Made by a program: the position numbers and the translations under genes. Shown here piece by piece: positions 34,301 to 41,829 of a stretch of DNA of 64,000 nucleotides. This DNA comes from Lepas anatifera (lineage: Eukaryota > Arthropoda > Thecostraca > Lepadidae): assembly GCA_034440635.1 (NCBI GenBank), contig JAOTON010001684.1, forward strand, positions 139,001-203,000. The letters run 5' to 3'. The notes below the pieces were generated by a model, which worked only from the letters and a program-made list of their open reading frames with translations, was not told the origin of the DNA and searched no databases. Numbering within the stretch: the first letter of the stretch is position 1; each line of letters opens with the position of its first letter.

Positions 34301-37300
34301 GAGAAGAGTGACAGAGTTACCAGCGCCACAAATGCAGCAGCACTGGGGGATGGATGATAGGATGCCCAGTGCGCAAATGCAGCTGCACTGGGAGAAGAGT
34401 GACAGGGTTACCAGCGCCACAAATGCAGCAGCACTGGGGGATGGATGATAGGATGCCCAGTGCGCAAATGCAGCTGCACTGGGAGAAGAGTGACAGGGTT
34501 ACCAGCGCCACAAATGCAGCAGCACTGGGGGATGGATGATAGGATGCCCAGTGCGCAAATGCAGCTGCACTGGGAGAAGAGTGACAGGGTTACCAGCGCC
34601 ACAAATGCAGCAGCACTGGGGGATGGATGATAGGATGCCCAGTGCGCAAATGCAGCTGCACTGGGAGAAGAGTGACAGGGTTACCAGCGCCACAAATGCA
34701 GCAGCACTGGGGGATGGATGATAGGATGCCCAGTGCGCAAATGCAGCTGCACTGGGAGAAGAGTGACAGGGTTACCAGCGCCACAAATGCAGCAGCACTG
34801 GGGGATGGATGATAGGATGCCCAGTGCGCAAATGCAGCTGCACTGGGAAAGGAGTGACAGGGTTACCAGCGCCACAAATGCAGCAGCACTGGGGGATGGA
34901 TGATAGGATGCCCAGTGCGCAAATGCAGCTGCACTGGGAGAAGAGTGACAGGGTTACCAGCGCCACAAATGCAGCAGCACTGGGGGAGGGATAACAGGAA
35001 GCCCACAGATGAATGGTTTGAGCGGAAAGGACTCAGGCGATTGGATTTGCCGCTAGCCTAGCAGCCACGGACATACCCCAGATGAGGCTAGTACCAGCAA
35101 ATTTGGTTCCAAAGCCGCTGATACAGCTCAGCCGAGATTGTTGAAAGGGTACCGCTCACGCGGTGACTAACCACGGCCGAAGAGGCGAGCTTAATTCCCC
35201 AACCGCGCCGCGGCACCAAAGACACAGCTAAATTCTAACCGCCCGCTGCTTAATCCCTGAGCGAGGGGGGGCGAGAGCACTGGTTTCGCCAAACCTGACC
35301 CCCGGCTGAGGTGTCGAGAGTTGACGCTTACAGGTGTGAAGAGGCTGATGGATGTCTAACTGGTATCCCTCGGTGGTGCTGGCTCCGTTCTTTTCGGAGG
35401 TTTCCGCTCTCCTTCTGTCACTACACTGTATAGTCACTTTCACGGTGTTCTGAATGTATTGCCTCTGAGCGCACGAGCTGCGTCTGCCCGCTGGTCGTCT
35501 CTAAAAAATGCGTACCCACGCCGAGCGGTCGAGAGAGAGAACCAGCGGGCACCACAGCTCCGAGCAGACTGATGCTGCCGGGGACATGCCTCACAGAGGA
35601 CCTCTCCTTGCCCTCCGGCGACATCTCCCAAAACACAATAGCCTTCCGGCGCGTCGCCGGCCGGTCGGTCACACATATATCACACTGACACACGCACAAT
35701 CAGTTTCAGCGCTGGCGGGCCACAGACCAGCTACCCCAACAAAGCACAGCATTCCAAAGTCGATTGCTAATGTCGAAGGGTTGGATGCCCCCACCCAGGC
35801 CGCAAATACAGGTGCTCGCTCCGCTGCCGCCGCCGTCACATCCGTCACCCAGCTCTGACGGCACTCTGTCTGCCGCCCATTGTTGCTGGAGTTCCGGCCA
35901 GGTCTTAACCACATTCCTCGCGGCCCCATGGCTGTACTGCGGTATCCACGGGGAGCCGAGGCAAACATGTGGCAGAGCGGTACCGTTACCTGGCCGGGAA
36001 AATAGCGGGGGACAGAGGGGGGTGCACACACTGGCGACGCTTCACTTCAGCACAGTCGGAAGGGTGGGGTCCTCACGGGCCATTTCTAATTCGGCATACA
36101 CGCCACGGCAGGGGCGACGGATTTCAACCGGTGCCGCCATCAGCGTGGGTGGCCCGGTTGTCATGCTGACAGCGGCTCTGACTGCTCAGAGCCTGAGAAC
36201 CCCGGTACAGCGCGCACCCCTTCCTCCGCAACAATGGGGCTATCGCGCCCGCCGGCCAGCACCAGCAGCCACTGGAAGGCTGACCGGCCGGACACGGCGG
36301 CGGAGACGAGCTGATAAGGGCCAAAATGATTGCATGCATGAGATTTGTCGGTGACAGGAGACCTGAGAGGACTCTTTACAGGATAGATCATAAGCCGAGG
36401 TAGCCTCAGTAGAAAGAAAAATGCATCTGACAAGCAAGAGTCAGCAGCCTCTTCGTAAGAAGTCCAGGCTCCCATTCTTAAAACTCGACAGAAACCAGTC
36501 CCCTAAGCAGAACAATGACATGCATGAGACAACAACCAATTCCTGCAAAGTATCTAGTTGGCTTAAGCTGTGTCATGCTAACCTGTCAATTATCCAATGT
36601 TTTAACTCGGGTGACTCGATTCTAATTTGGAGATTCATGAAATTGAATCTGGTTGTAATTCATGTACGCATTGAGCACGCGGGTCTACTTTGGTTCACTC
36701 CCAATTCATTCGCGTTTGATTCAGTTAGTCATTGAGTGAAAGCCATCTGAAAGGTTTCCCCTGCACCACCAAATACAAGCCCTTTTCCACAACAAACAGT
36801 AAGTTCTGAACTTACCTTCTCTTCTTTAATACCGATCTGCTGCCGCTGCTCAGAAACCGCCGCCGCTGTCATGGAGTTTCTCCGCAGCTGAGGTGCCCAC
36901 CGACAATCCTCACGTGCCTCCGGCACTGAATCCGAGCGCTCAGATGCTTCATCTCCATAGCTGACTCGTCGCCTTTTGCTATGATGTTGATAGGCGGCGG
37001 ATTGTGATGGCGAAGGTGCAGGGGAAGGAGTAGGAGTGAGAGTGGAGGAGGGGGGATGAGGTAGAGTGGTGTGCAGGATGTAGTGAAGGCGACGGAGCTG
37101 AGTGGCGAGGTATTGCGGTCGGTATCGAGGCAGACGATGGAGCAGATGAATGCGAGACGCTGCGGTCAGGAGCTTGCAATGGCGGATTCTGAAAACAAAA
37201 CGAAATCAAAACTGGTTTAAACGTCTCATACTGACGTCTGTGTTCATGCTTCACGGCCAAATGTTCGTTCCAAACCGCGCTCGGAGGAAAATGCATCAGT

Positions 37301-38882
37301 CAACAGACATTGTCACAACTGTGTCAAGAAAATTCAAGAGCATATTTCTCTGAAAATGAGGTATCAAAAGCAGATATCCTTAGCTAACCTATTAAAGCAA
37401 ACACCTCTATATCTACTCTGTTACCTCTCAACAGTAGCGGAGTAGCGGCAGCGGTTTTAATAACCACACAATGACGGAGAAGCGGATAGCGGAATACAAA
37501 TAAATAAAAACCATTTCCGCTACTGACAGCCTAACAAGAGGATTACCACACAAATACATTATCAGGTGCAAACTGACAGAAATCTTCTCTTCCGACGGAA
37601 AAACGAAGGAATATTCAATGAGTGTTTTTATAGTGTGATTTGGTAAGCATCTCTTGCAATAAAACTGCTAATTTTTCATCTAATATACGGCTAAGTAATA
37701 GTTCTCTTCAAATGTCTTTGAAAAGAGCAAAGAAAAATAGTTCTTAGGTAGCGCAGCAGTAGCGGTTTATAGCAAAGAAGCGATAACGGAGCAAAAGTTT
37801 TCCAACTTAAAACAAATAGCGCTATTAGCGGTACCGGTTTACGACAGCCAATGTAGTTGAGGTAGCGGTACGATTTAAGAAATGCCACGGTGACAGCGTC
37901 CACATCTGTATAATTTGCAACGAATCCAGGCAAACTTACATAAATATTAACTATGATTTAAGCCAAATCGAAATTCCAGACAATCTCTTTCAATACTAGA
38001 TCGATGGTAACAAGCTTAAAGTAATATACAAACAGAAACCGCCATTCAGATCACAAATTTAGATCCAAAACCTTATAGCCACACTTACCTTCTCTTCGTC
38101 GCCGCTGAGGCCGCGGATCTGCAGCATCTCCGCCGTCTTGATGAAGCTGGCCAGCTGGCTCTGCGCCACGTTCACGCTGCCCGTGTATATAAACTCTATG
38201 ATAGCGTTCAGGTCTGCCATTGACGTATCTTTCAGAAATATTATGGCCTGCTGATGCTTGCTATGCTGGAAAACATCAAGGGGTAATTTCAGTACAACTG
38301 TCTTACATATATTTATTCAACTATTTGACAATAATGATTACTTTAGACCTAGTTGTTTGCAGTTCTCTTTATCACTCGTCATATGCAAAATAAGTTCCTG
38401 CAGAATTTACGTGTTGGTGTATGCAAATTTAGCACACATTTCGAAACACTGCGAAGATGCAAAAGAGAAAAACACTCTCAAAATGTAACAAACTAGTTTG
38501 AACAGATCTCTAAGGCAAGGACTACACCCAGACGGTACCATTCTGGGTGCAGGGGCCTGATAACCATCTCAACACAAACTCATTAACTCAACACAAACTT
38601 AATGCTTAATAGTCCACAAACTTATTACTGCATCACATCCTATCACGCAAACTGAATGTTGCCATAGTAACCACATCACGAGAGCACAGCACTCACCTTG
38701 AGAAGCTCCCTGAAGTAGGGACTGCAGGCAGACAGCATCATTCTGTGAGCGGGAACCCGACTTCCCTCACAGCACAGAGTCACATCCGTCAGCTCGTCAT
38801 CTTTCCTCAGCTGGTCAAAGAGTGACGTCACATTGCTCTGAAAGCCGTCCCATCGCAGGCAAAATTTCTGACCGTCCATCAT
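21946..38882 (-). CDS. BTB domain and C2H2 zinc-finger transcription factor
   Basis: Exons on the minus strand: 38882-38697, 38265-38089, 37188-36816, 22987-22759, 22172-21946. The product is about 395 residues. Residues 1-121 form a BTB/POZ domain of the arthropod tramtrack/lola type ([22 protein letters not shown], then [12 protein letters not shown]). It is a homo- or heteromerising domain of nuclear DNA-binding regulators. A Ser/Pro/His-rich linker is followed by a basic [11 protein letters not shown] motif (possible nuclear signal). Two C2H2 fingers lie at the C-terminus. The BTB start follows an acceptor (CTCCCCCCAG|ATG), implying a 5' UTR exon upstream. Exon 3 is 373 bp and changes frame inside a C run, the main doubt. 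A BEL/Pao element sits in intron 3 on the same strand. Confidence 0.83.
22289..22428. repeat. (AG)n-(GAGT)n-(AG)n compound microsatellite
   Basis: AG repeats, then about 23 GAGT units, then AG repeats, in the last BTB-ZF intron. On the gene's strand it is pyrimidine-rich and begins about 115 bp before the exon 5 acceptor. Confidence 0.95.
22759..22987 (-). CDS. BTB-ZF exon 4: acidic linker
   Basis: Acceptor ATCTTCCTCTTTCAG, donor AATG|GTGAGG, phase 0 in and 1 out. It encodes [20 protein letters not shown] and continues as a Ser/Ala-rich linker. Phase matches both the exon 3 end and the finger exon. Confidence 0.78.
23000..24585. other. BTB-ZF intron 3, left part
   Basis: Holds a copy of the GAGGGGTGT(T)CAAACACC repeat near 23925-24000 and no recognised exon. 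A 71-bp acceptor-donor bounded stretch at 24259-24329 was considered and rejected because its phase does not fit. Confidence 0.5.
24586..27006 (-). repeat. 3' LTR of the BEL/Pao element (2421 bp)
   Basis: Matches 33668-36356 from end to end, with three fewer 91-bp units, six extra A bases in the array and a few substitutions (for example GACGCGTACAGG here and GACGCTTACAGG there). Confidence 0.95.
24826..25640. repeat. 91-bp minisatellite inside the 3' LTR
   Basis: About nine units of TGGATGATAGGATGCCCAGT then GCGCAAATGCAGCTGCACTG then GGAGAAGAGTGACAGGGTTA and so on. Each unit contains the inverted pair CCCAGTGC...GCACTGGG. Six places have an additional A (CAAAATGC), which the other LTR lacks. 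Since 91 is not divisible by three, long frames here are repeat shadows. Confidence 0.93.
27024..27978. other. BEL/Pao 3' untranslated region
   Basis: About 950 bp between the polyprotein stop and the 3' LTR. No envelope-like or other frame with recognisable motifs on either strand. Confidence 0.6.
27979..33630 (-). CDS. BEL/Pao gag-pol polyprotein, intact
   Basis: 1883 codons from the first ATG after the LTR (33630); the frame is also open 33 codons into the LTR. Domains in order: charged coiled-coil-like region (about 95-175); gag of the DUF1759 type from about 248; Cys/His-rich nucleocapsid-like stretch (about 466-525); aspartic protease region with D604-P-G-A; reverse transcriptase with YMDD at 1024-1027; RNase H-like region with D1203 in [12 protein letters not shown]; integrase with zinc-binding H/C motif and catalytic D1586, D1648 and E1698; a C-terminal domain of the DUF5641 type. 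It encodes the capsid and enzymes for copying the element through RNA. The lack of stops and the DPG in place of the usual D-S/T-G are notable. It has no envelope, so it is a retrotransposon rather than a virus. Confidence 0.95.
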   Translation of the reverse strand: MSTRHETSPRPTVGNGRAAEAVESGETSSTMPYNLRSSQRQAHSGSAGARPSGSVLPEGSRPQSPLSQAGSYVSVSRVSIASGASRASARAANNDAELQTLRVEQMKRQLMREEELRRQESRRRQQEDELARKRAEAELQKAQDEEQLLRRRAHLEQQAFEEDLAYEKENDFQMEDFGRENAREFASRPTEVRQEGAPTWYVSSTRPEVAHKPRPAAESAQRRSTSWIQEQWGPENADRAPGPSMFAKSIPCLNLHNFSGKASEWPRWLGLFKALVHDQPSLSDTEKMAHLQAAVSGVAQQAISGMLYDGRLYREALQTLEDRFGREEAIIRANLENIFSAPAPAEDDLSTLERFQSAVHNAVTVLKSLDVGGDLHSTENLRRAVSKLPRELRREWGKHVLSIEPERPSLLHLDAWLKTQVRIALNCPTSTRDSDGGARRQRQNEAPVRRAAMTTAPQERSGGAKCSCCEGRHQIQDCQVLTQKSPDERTRFAMDNGLCLSCLARGHFSKRCRSRRQCPQQDCRYHHHPLLHGSQRVHPARNTMVTDSGVADHPPQEPGPNREERVYTTTAYPQQDRQAGTLLQIVPVNVNGPNGVRKTFALLDPGAQTSLCCQHIVDALGLSGEQKQLCLQTVEGSGVTKRSTRLSLELTPEKGGDQAKTILVPEVWTVPSLNITTPYISAHQRSQWRHIADLNIPDCSGEEVELLLGANVLEAVVQREVRIGAPGHPVAVRTDFGWTLTGSVKDLVPDPPTRQVMFLHRHSREEDELAASLNSWWSTESFGTKYDRPVTRSKEDTRALSILESRTKKREDGHYETGLLWKTDNVKLPQSKGMAIRRLEATERNLTRRPEVAALYQETIASYIERGHARKLSPEEAEARTDRQWFLPHHAVSNPNKPGKIRVVFDAAAKCRGTSLNDHLLTGPDLLRSPPGVLLRFRLEPIALVADIEQMYHQVRIIEADQPALSFLWRDLDVSREPETYRMQVAIFGAKSSPATANFVLRRTAEENPLATDAGRTAVNESFYMDDFLRSECDEQTAKATQREVTQLVASGGFRLTKWFSNSKEVLRCIPQDEHAHPNLDLCSASLPSDRALGVVWDADQDTLGFRLRETVTAATKRGVLKQTASVFDPLGIAAPFLIRAKILIQKLWALQLSWDELLPGQELEEWKQWQEELPQLCEVCVPRCLRPVTQPPACQQLHVFCDASEAAFGAVAYLRTTLADGTHHCSFVTSKTRVAPLKRLSIVRLELQAAVLAVRLFGALREEIPSQTDDATFWSDSRVVLQYIANESRRFHTFVANRVAEIHDAAHPKQWRFCPGQLNPADLCSRGVTASQLTPTGPWAQGPKFLQEDEEGWPPRGPETGLNSEDPEVKPQAFVGMAQQASDAFPDPARFSSWNKLKRTVAWVKRFVYNTGTSRREGTAQRRGPLTMEEVSLAEQAILQHLQQEHYPKEVAALRRGQPVHAKSSLVTLSPYLDSSNLLRVGGRLCNAPLDELARHPIIVPAGTDNARLLVTAEHGRLLHAGVEHTLNELRQRYWIPKGRSAVKHVLRDCALCRKRRAAPQPPRMADLPVDRFDASHAFSVVGLDYFGPLSVRRFRKTEKRYGLLITCLSTRAIHLEVANSLDTDSFIMALRRFISRRGRPRKILSDNGTNLVGGERELREALREYNQTVITDELSQRGIEWWFNPPAASHMGGVWERMVGSVKRALKAVLGQQTTTDEVLCTVLCEIEHMLNSRPLTPVTPDADDHIALTPNHFLLGRDSPSLPPGCFSRSDMCSRKRWRQAQALAGHLWTRWRKEYLQTLIQRRRWTRETRNMTVGDLVLIAEPEMPRGFWPLARVTAVFPGADGRVRSVELKSAKGGTYRRPVTKVALLERTNTCAATP
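33668..36356 (-). repeat. 5' LTR of the BEL/Pao element (2689 bp)
   Basis: On the element's strand this LTR precedes the polyprotein and should hold the promoter. It has a 37-nt leader before the first ATG of the internal frame. Confidence 0.95.
33905..34990. repeat. 91-bp minisatellite inside the 5' LTR
   Basis: About twelve units of the same 91-bp repeat as in the 3' LTR, three more than there. Marker variants (a CCCAATGCGC unit near 34275 and a GAAAGGAGTG unit near 34850) occur in both arrays, so unit order can be followed. Confidence 0.93.
36362..36815. other. BTB-ZF intron 3, right part
   Basis: No exon or repeat recognised between the BEL/Pao insertion and BTB-ZF exon 3. Confidence 0.5.
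36816..37188 (-). CDS. BTB-ZF exon 3: Ser/Pro linker and basic motif, apparent frameshift
   Basis: Acceptor TTTTGTTTTCAG and donor AAG|GTAAGT. The first part, in phase with the BTB exon, encodes [20 protein letters not shown] and more Ser/Pro/His-rich sequence but meets TAG. The second part reads [20 protein letters not shown] and ends IGIKEEK in a frame shifted by one, and is phase 0 with exon 4. The switch falls in a low-complexity C-rich stretch with a run of six C (about 37050-37056). 373 bp is one more than a multiple of three, as expected from one inserted base. Confidence 0.65.
37430..37880. repeat. Dispersed TAGCGG-rich repeat in BTB-ZF intron
   Basis: GTAGCGGAGTAGCGGCAGCGG at 37433 and GGTAGCGCAGCAGTAGCGG at 37748, with an internal AAGTTTTCCAACTTAAAACA. 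Similar to 15475-15630. Confidence 0.45.
38089..38265 (-). CDS. BTB-ZF exon 2: second half of BTB domain
   Basis: Acceptor ATGTTTTCCAG, donor AAG|GTAAGT, phase 0 at both ends, 59 codons. It begins [20 protein letters not shown] and contains [17 protein letters not shown] and [10 protein letters not shown], the conserved second half of arthropod BTB domains. Confidence 0.9.
38697..38882 (-). CDS. BTB-ZF exon 1: start and first half of BTB domain
   Basis: Starts ATG ATG at the acceptor CTCCCCCCAG and encodes [20 protein letters not shown] then [20 protein letters not shown] and [12 protein letters not shown], with donor AAG|GTGAGT. 62 codons, phase 0 out. Either of the two adjacent ATGs could be used. 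Confidence 0.9.
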
Positions 38883-39788
38883 CTGGGGGGAGTAGTTAGT
38901 GATGCAAATCAGTGTGGTTAGTGATGCAGATTCTTGTTATCTTTTGCTTGCAGGTGAGAGTTTCGTGAGAGGTGAGAACTAGAGGCAAAACGGGTGGGTT
39001 GAATTTAATTTTTACTTTATTTATCGGTTCGAGCTTCTCCGACAGAACGGTGGCGGTGTTGGGGCCTTGTGTGTTATATTGTGCTGGACACCATGTGATA
39101 GTTTTCTGCTGTGTGTTATGATATCTGATGTGTGTATGGAGGAGGGGGGAGCGTTGTATGTATGTATGCATTATGAGATGGTGTATGTTGAGATCCGATG
39201 ACGATGATGATGAGATGAGATGCATGTTCATGTGAGATGGTCATTGTACTGGTTTTTTATGTTGGTGAATGCATAAATGTTGAGTTCAAAGAGGGATTGG
39301 TAGAAACAAAAATCAAGGATGACACGGGTCAGTTATGCACTCTTGACAGTAGACTTAATGTGGGAGATTTTGGTTTACATCTCAGGTTCTGTTGGAGATT
39401 CTGCAAATATTGACAGTGGAAGGTGTGATATCGCGACTGATTATTGGTGCCAATTTTCCCAGTCCATCTGCAAACAAATGTCTACTCGGAGTTGTAGGCA
39501 GCCTGTTCCAATGCCTCCTCCAACCTTGTGTGTTCCCGCGCCTGCTCAGAAGACAACTGTTACAAGGCACTTCTCAAACCTCCTCCAGTCTTATCCCAGA
39601 CCGCAGGTAGCTTTTCGGAGGGTCGAATCAGGCGCACAAGATTCACATTACAATAGGTTGCAATTCTGAGGAGGTTCATTCTGTGAGTAATCAAACAACA
39701 CGCAAAACAGCAAAAAAGTTAGCAACTCCCAATAGAGGTTGACACCTCTGGAACAATAATTTTGCTAGCACATTTTACGAGTCACTTT

Positions 39789-40155
39789 AGCCGCCCCGGT
39801 AGCTCAGTTGGTAGAGCGTTGGTCTCTGGCCCGCTGCTCAGAAGCATGCAGTGACAGTGCATGTCCAGGCTTGGGATCGGTTCCCCTGAGACGCTCCGGC
39901 GCTCAATAGTTTACCCGACGTACAGGTCGGCTGGCAACTGACTGATGAGAGGGTGACCTGAGCGGGGCGGCCGTCCCTGTGCTTTGTGGGACGTTAAACT
40001 TTGGCTCCTAAATCAACCCTTCATTGTGGTAGTTGCTCATTCGGGTGGTGGGCTCGGGGTCTCCGTGACAAGTCCATCGATGACTTTAGTGAGACTCCGA
40101 CTCCAACAGCCGAACTGGGAACAACTTGGACAAAATTTAAAATTAAAAAAACTTG
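39789..40155 (+). mobile_element. tRNA-derived SINE (full-length copy)
   Basis: Begins GCCGCCCCGGTAGCTCAGTT with an A-box-like GGTAGCTCAGTTGGTAGAGC, followed by an interrupting segment, GGGATCGGTTCCCC as a B-box-like site, a shared body with GTGACCTGAGCGGGGC and GAGACTCCGACTCC, and an A-rich tail. Matches 20509-20858 in reverse. The head is too disrupted for a working tRNA. Confidence 0.82.
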
Positions 40156-40825
40156 TACTCAGCCACAGGAGATGCTTACTACAGCAGTAAGCAGTGCCCA
40201 AAAGTAGAAATAATGGGCCGTGCGATGCATTCTATGTTCGGCATGTGCTCAAAAACAACACTCTTCAGTTCCTAGATGAGTGGGAAACGCAATGTGAAAA
40301 CTTCCGGTAAGGTCTCGCTATTCACACTATCTTATTGACGGAGGTCATAAATGATGTCGACTTTCCGATACTGTTGGAGAAACATTCCGAACAGCCGATA
40401 AATTGAAGGCACTCTCCGGGAGCGTTTAGCCTGTTTGGATGGAAAAGAGCAAAACGTGGACAATTTCGAATCAAGCTTACACCCTGCAACATTGCCTCTG
40501 TCGTAATTGCTACTCCTTCCTCCACTTCCCTTCTTTTTCAAAGCAAACCGGGGTAGACTGATTAAAGGTCGGGGCTGTGTAAATGCAAAAAAATCCTAGC
40601 ACGTGACTGTTTTGCTATCGCAGCTTCCTGTCGTCACGCTGGGTATGAGAACCTATCCAAGGACTGTAGCATGCGAAAGGGCCACCTGTCGTCCGCGGTG
40701 TGAGCATTTAACACGCAGCGACAGTATATCGTAGCGACAGTACCACCGGGTAACACTATTCACAGCGTTGTCGAGTCAAGCGTCCACGTATGTACATCTT
40801 AGTGAAAAACTTCGTCTTCCGGTCT

Positions 40826-40978
40826 GTACACTTCTAGTCTTCTAGTCTGCACACTTCTAGTGATCTAGTCTGTACACTTCTAGTGTTCTAGTCTGTACAC
40901 TTCTAGTCTTCTAGTCTGTGCCATTCTAGTCTTCTAGTCTGTACACTTCTAGTCTTCTAGTCTGTACACAGTATTCTA
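40826..40978 (+). repeat. 24-bp minisatellite directly upstream of the lectin gene
   Basis: About six to seven copies of TCTAGTCTGTACACTTCTAG followed by TCTT, ending about 40 bp before the lectin start codon. It would fall in the promoter or 5' UTR. Confidence 0.88.
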
Positions 40979-41016
40979 GTGTGTATAGAAGGCTCCGGAA
41001 CATCACTCCACACAAG

Positions 41017-41829
41017 ATGCTGCCAAGACTGATCTTCATGGTGGTCATCACCGCGGCGGTCTGTAAGAAGTGCCCGGACAATTGGCTAGAAGTCGACGGA
41101 AACTGCTACTGGGTGTCCAACTTCGCCGTGCCGTGGAAATTCGTCCCAGCTTCCTGCCCTGTAGTCTCCCCCAAGGCCCAGCCAGCATCTATCCATAGCC
41201 AGCTGGAGAACGCAGCCATCGACTTCCTCCTCAACGGCCAGCCGGCCTGGATGGGCCTCCACCGTGAGGACGCGAACAGCGACTTCGGCTGGAGCGACGA
41301 CACTGCCGTCAACTTCACCTACTGGTCGAACGGGCAGCCGCTCGGGGACGGCAACTGCGGCATCATCAATGCCAACAACATCACCGGGCAGTGGGGGACC
41401 GGCCACTGCGACGAACAGCATCTCTTCACCTGCAAAATACCGCTGAAGCAGCCACTGCCGGAGACCTGTCCCGACGAATGGACACAATTTGATAACGCGT
41501 GTTACATAGAGAACACAACAGGTGTACGGGGCAATCAGCTCGTCAGTGCGTGTCGAAGCCTCCACCGTCACGCCGAGCCGGTGTCAATCCACAGCCCGGA
41601 GCTGAATTCCTTCCTGATCTCACTGAAGACTGCCATCTGGACGTATATAGGTTTGCAGAGAGAACAAGAGGGCGGCGACTACACGTGGCTAGACGGATCA
41701 GCGGTGAACTACACCGAGTGGAGGAATTATCCAAACAACAGTAGTGACCCGTACGTACAGATGTTCACTAACGGCGAGTGGCAGTGTTTCAACGATGTAT
41801 CACCCTTCTTCTGCCAAATCAAGCTCTGA
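41017..41829 (+). CDS. Secreted protein with two C-type lectin domains
   Basis: Intronless, 270 residues from the first in-frame ATG. MLPRLIFMVVITAAVC forms a signal peptide, so the product is probably secreted. Domain 1 (about 18-143): CPDNWLEVDGNCYW, WMGLHRED, VNFTYWSNGQ, then WGTGHC and FTCKI. Domain 2 (about 150-270): CPDEWTQFDNACY, ACRSLHRH, YIGLQREQ, VNYTEWRNYPNN, then WQCF and FFCQIKL. The cysteine framework of the fold is present in both. Classical EPN or QPD sugar-binding triplets are missing; YPN in domain 2 is the nearest. Several N-glycosylation sites are visible (NFT, NIT, NTT, NYT, NSS). Such proteins often act in arthropod immunity or adhesion, but binding cannot be predicted here. 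A possible AATAAA lies near 42294. Confidence 0.9.
   Translation: MLPRLIFMVVITAAVCKKCPDNWLEVDGNCYWVSNFAVPWKFVPASCPVVSPKAQPASIHSQLENAAIDFLLNGQPAWMGLHREDANSDFGWSDDTAVNFTYWSNGQPLGDGNCGIINANNITGQWGTGHCDEQHLFTCKIPLKQPLPETCPDEWTQFDNACYIENTTGVRGNQLVSACRSLHRHAEPVSIHSPELNSFLISLKTAIWTYIGLQREQEGGDYTWLDGSAVNYTEWRNYPNNSSDPYVQMFTNGEWQCFNDVSPFFCQIKL

Larger units (their letters stand above)
24586..36356 (-). mobile_element. Complete BEL/Pao LTR retrotransposon
   Basis: An 11.8-kb insertion flanked by a perfect 5-bp duplication GGAGA (24581-24585 and 36357-36361). LTRs are 24586-27006 (3' LTR on the element's strand) and 33668-36356 (5' LTR). On the minus strand the LTR runs TGTCACCGACAAATC...GGTCACCGACA, the usual TG...CA. 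A candidate primer site with TGG begins four bases after the 5' LTR (about 33649-33663). A purine-rich stretch CACTGGGGGCCAGGGTA precedes the 3' LTR (27007-27023). One intact gag-pol frame fills the interior and no envelope gene is seen. LTRs differ by only a few substitutions apart from repeat number, so insertion is recent. It lies within an intron of the BTB-ZF gene, in the gene's orientation. Confidence 0.95.

Noticed and set aside
39789..39865. tRNA gene
   Set aside because: The A-box region is good, but the sequence between it and the B-box-like part is too long and does not fold as a tRNA; a second diverged copy and a shared body show it is a SINE.
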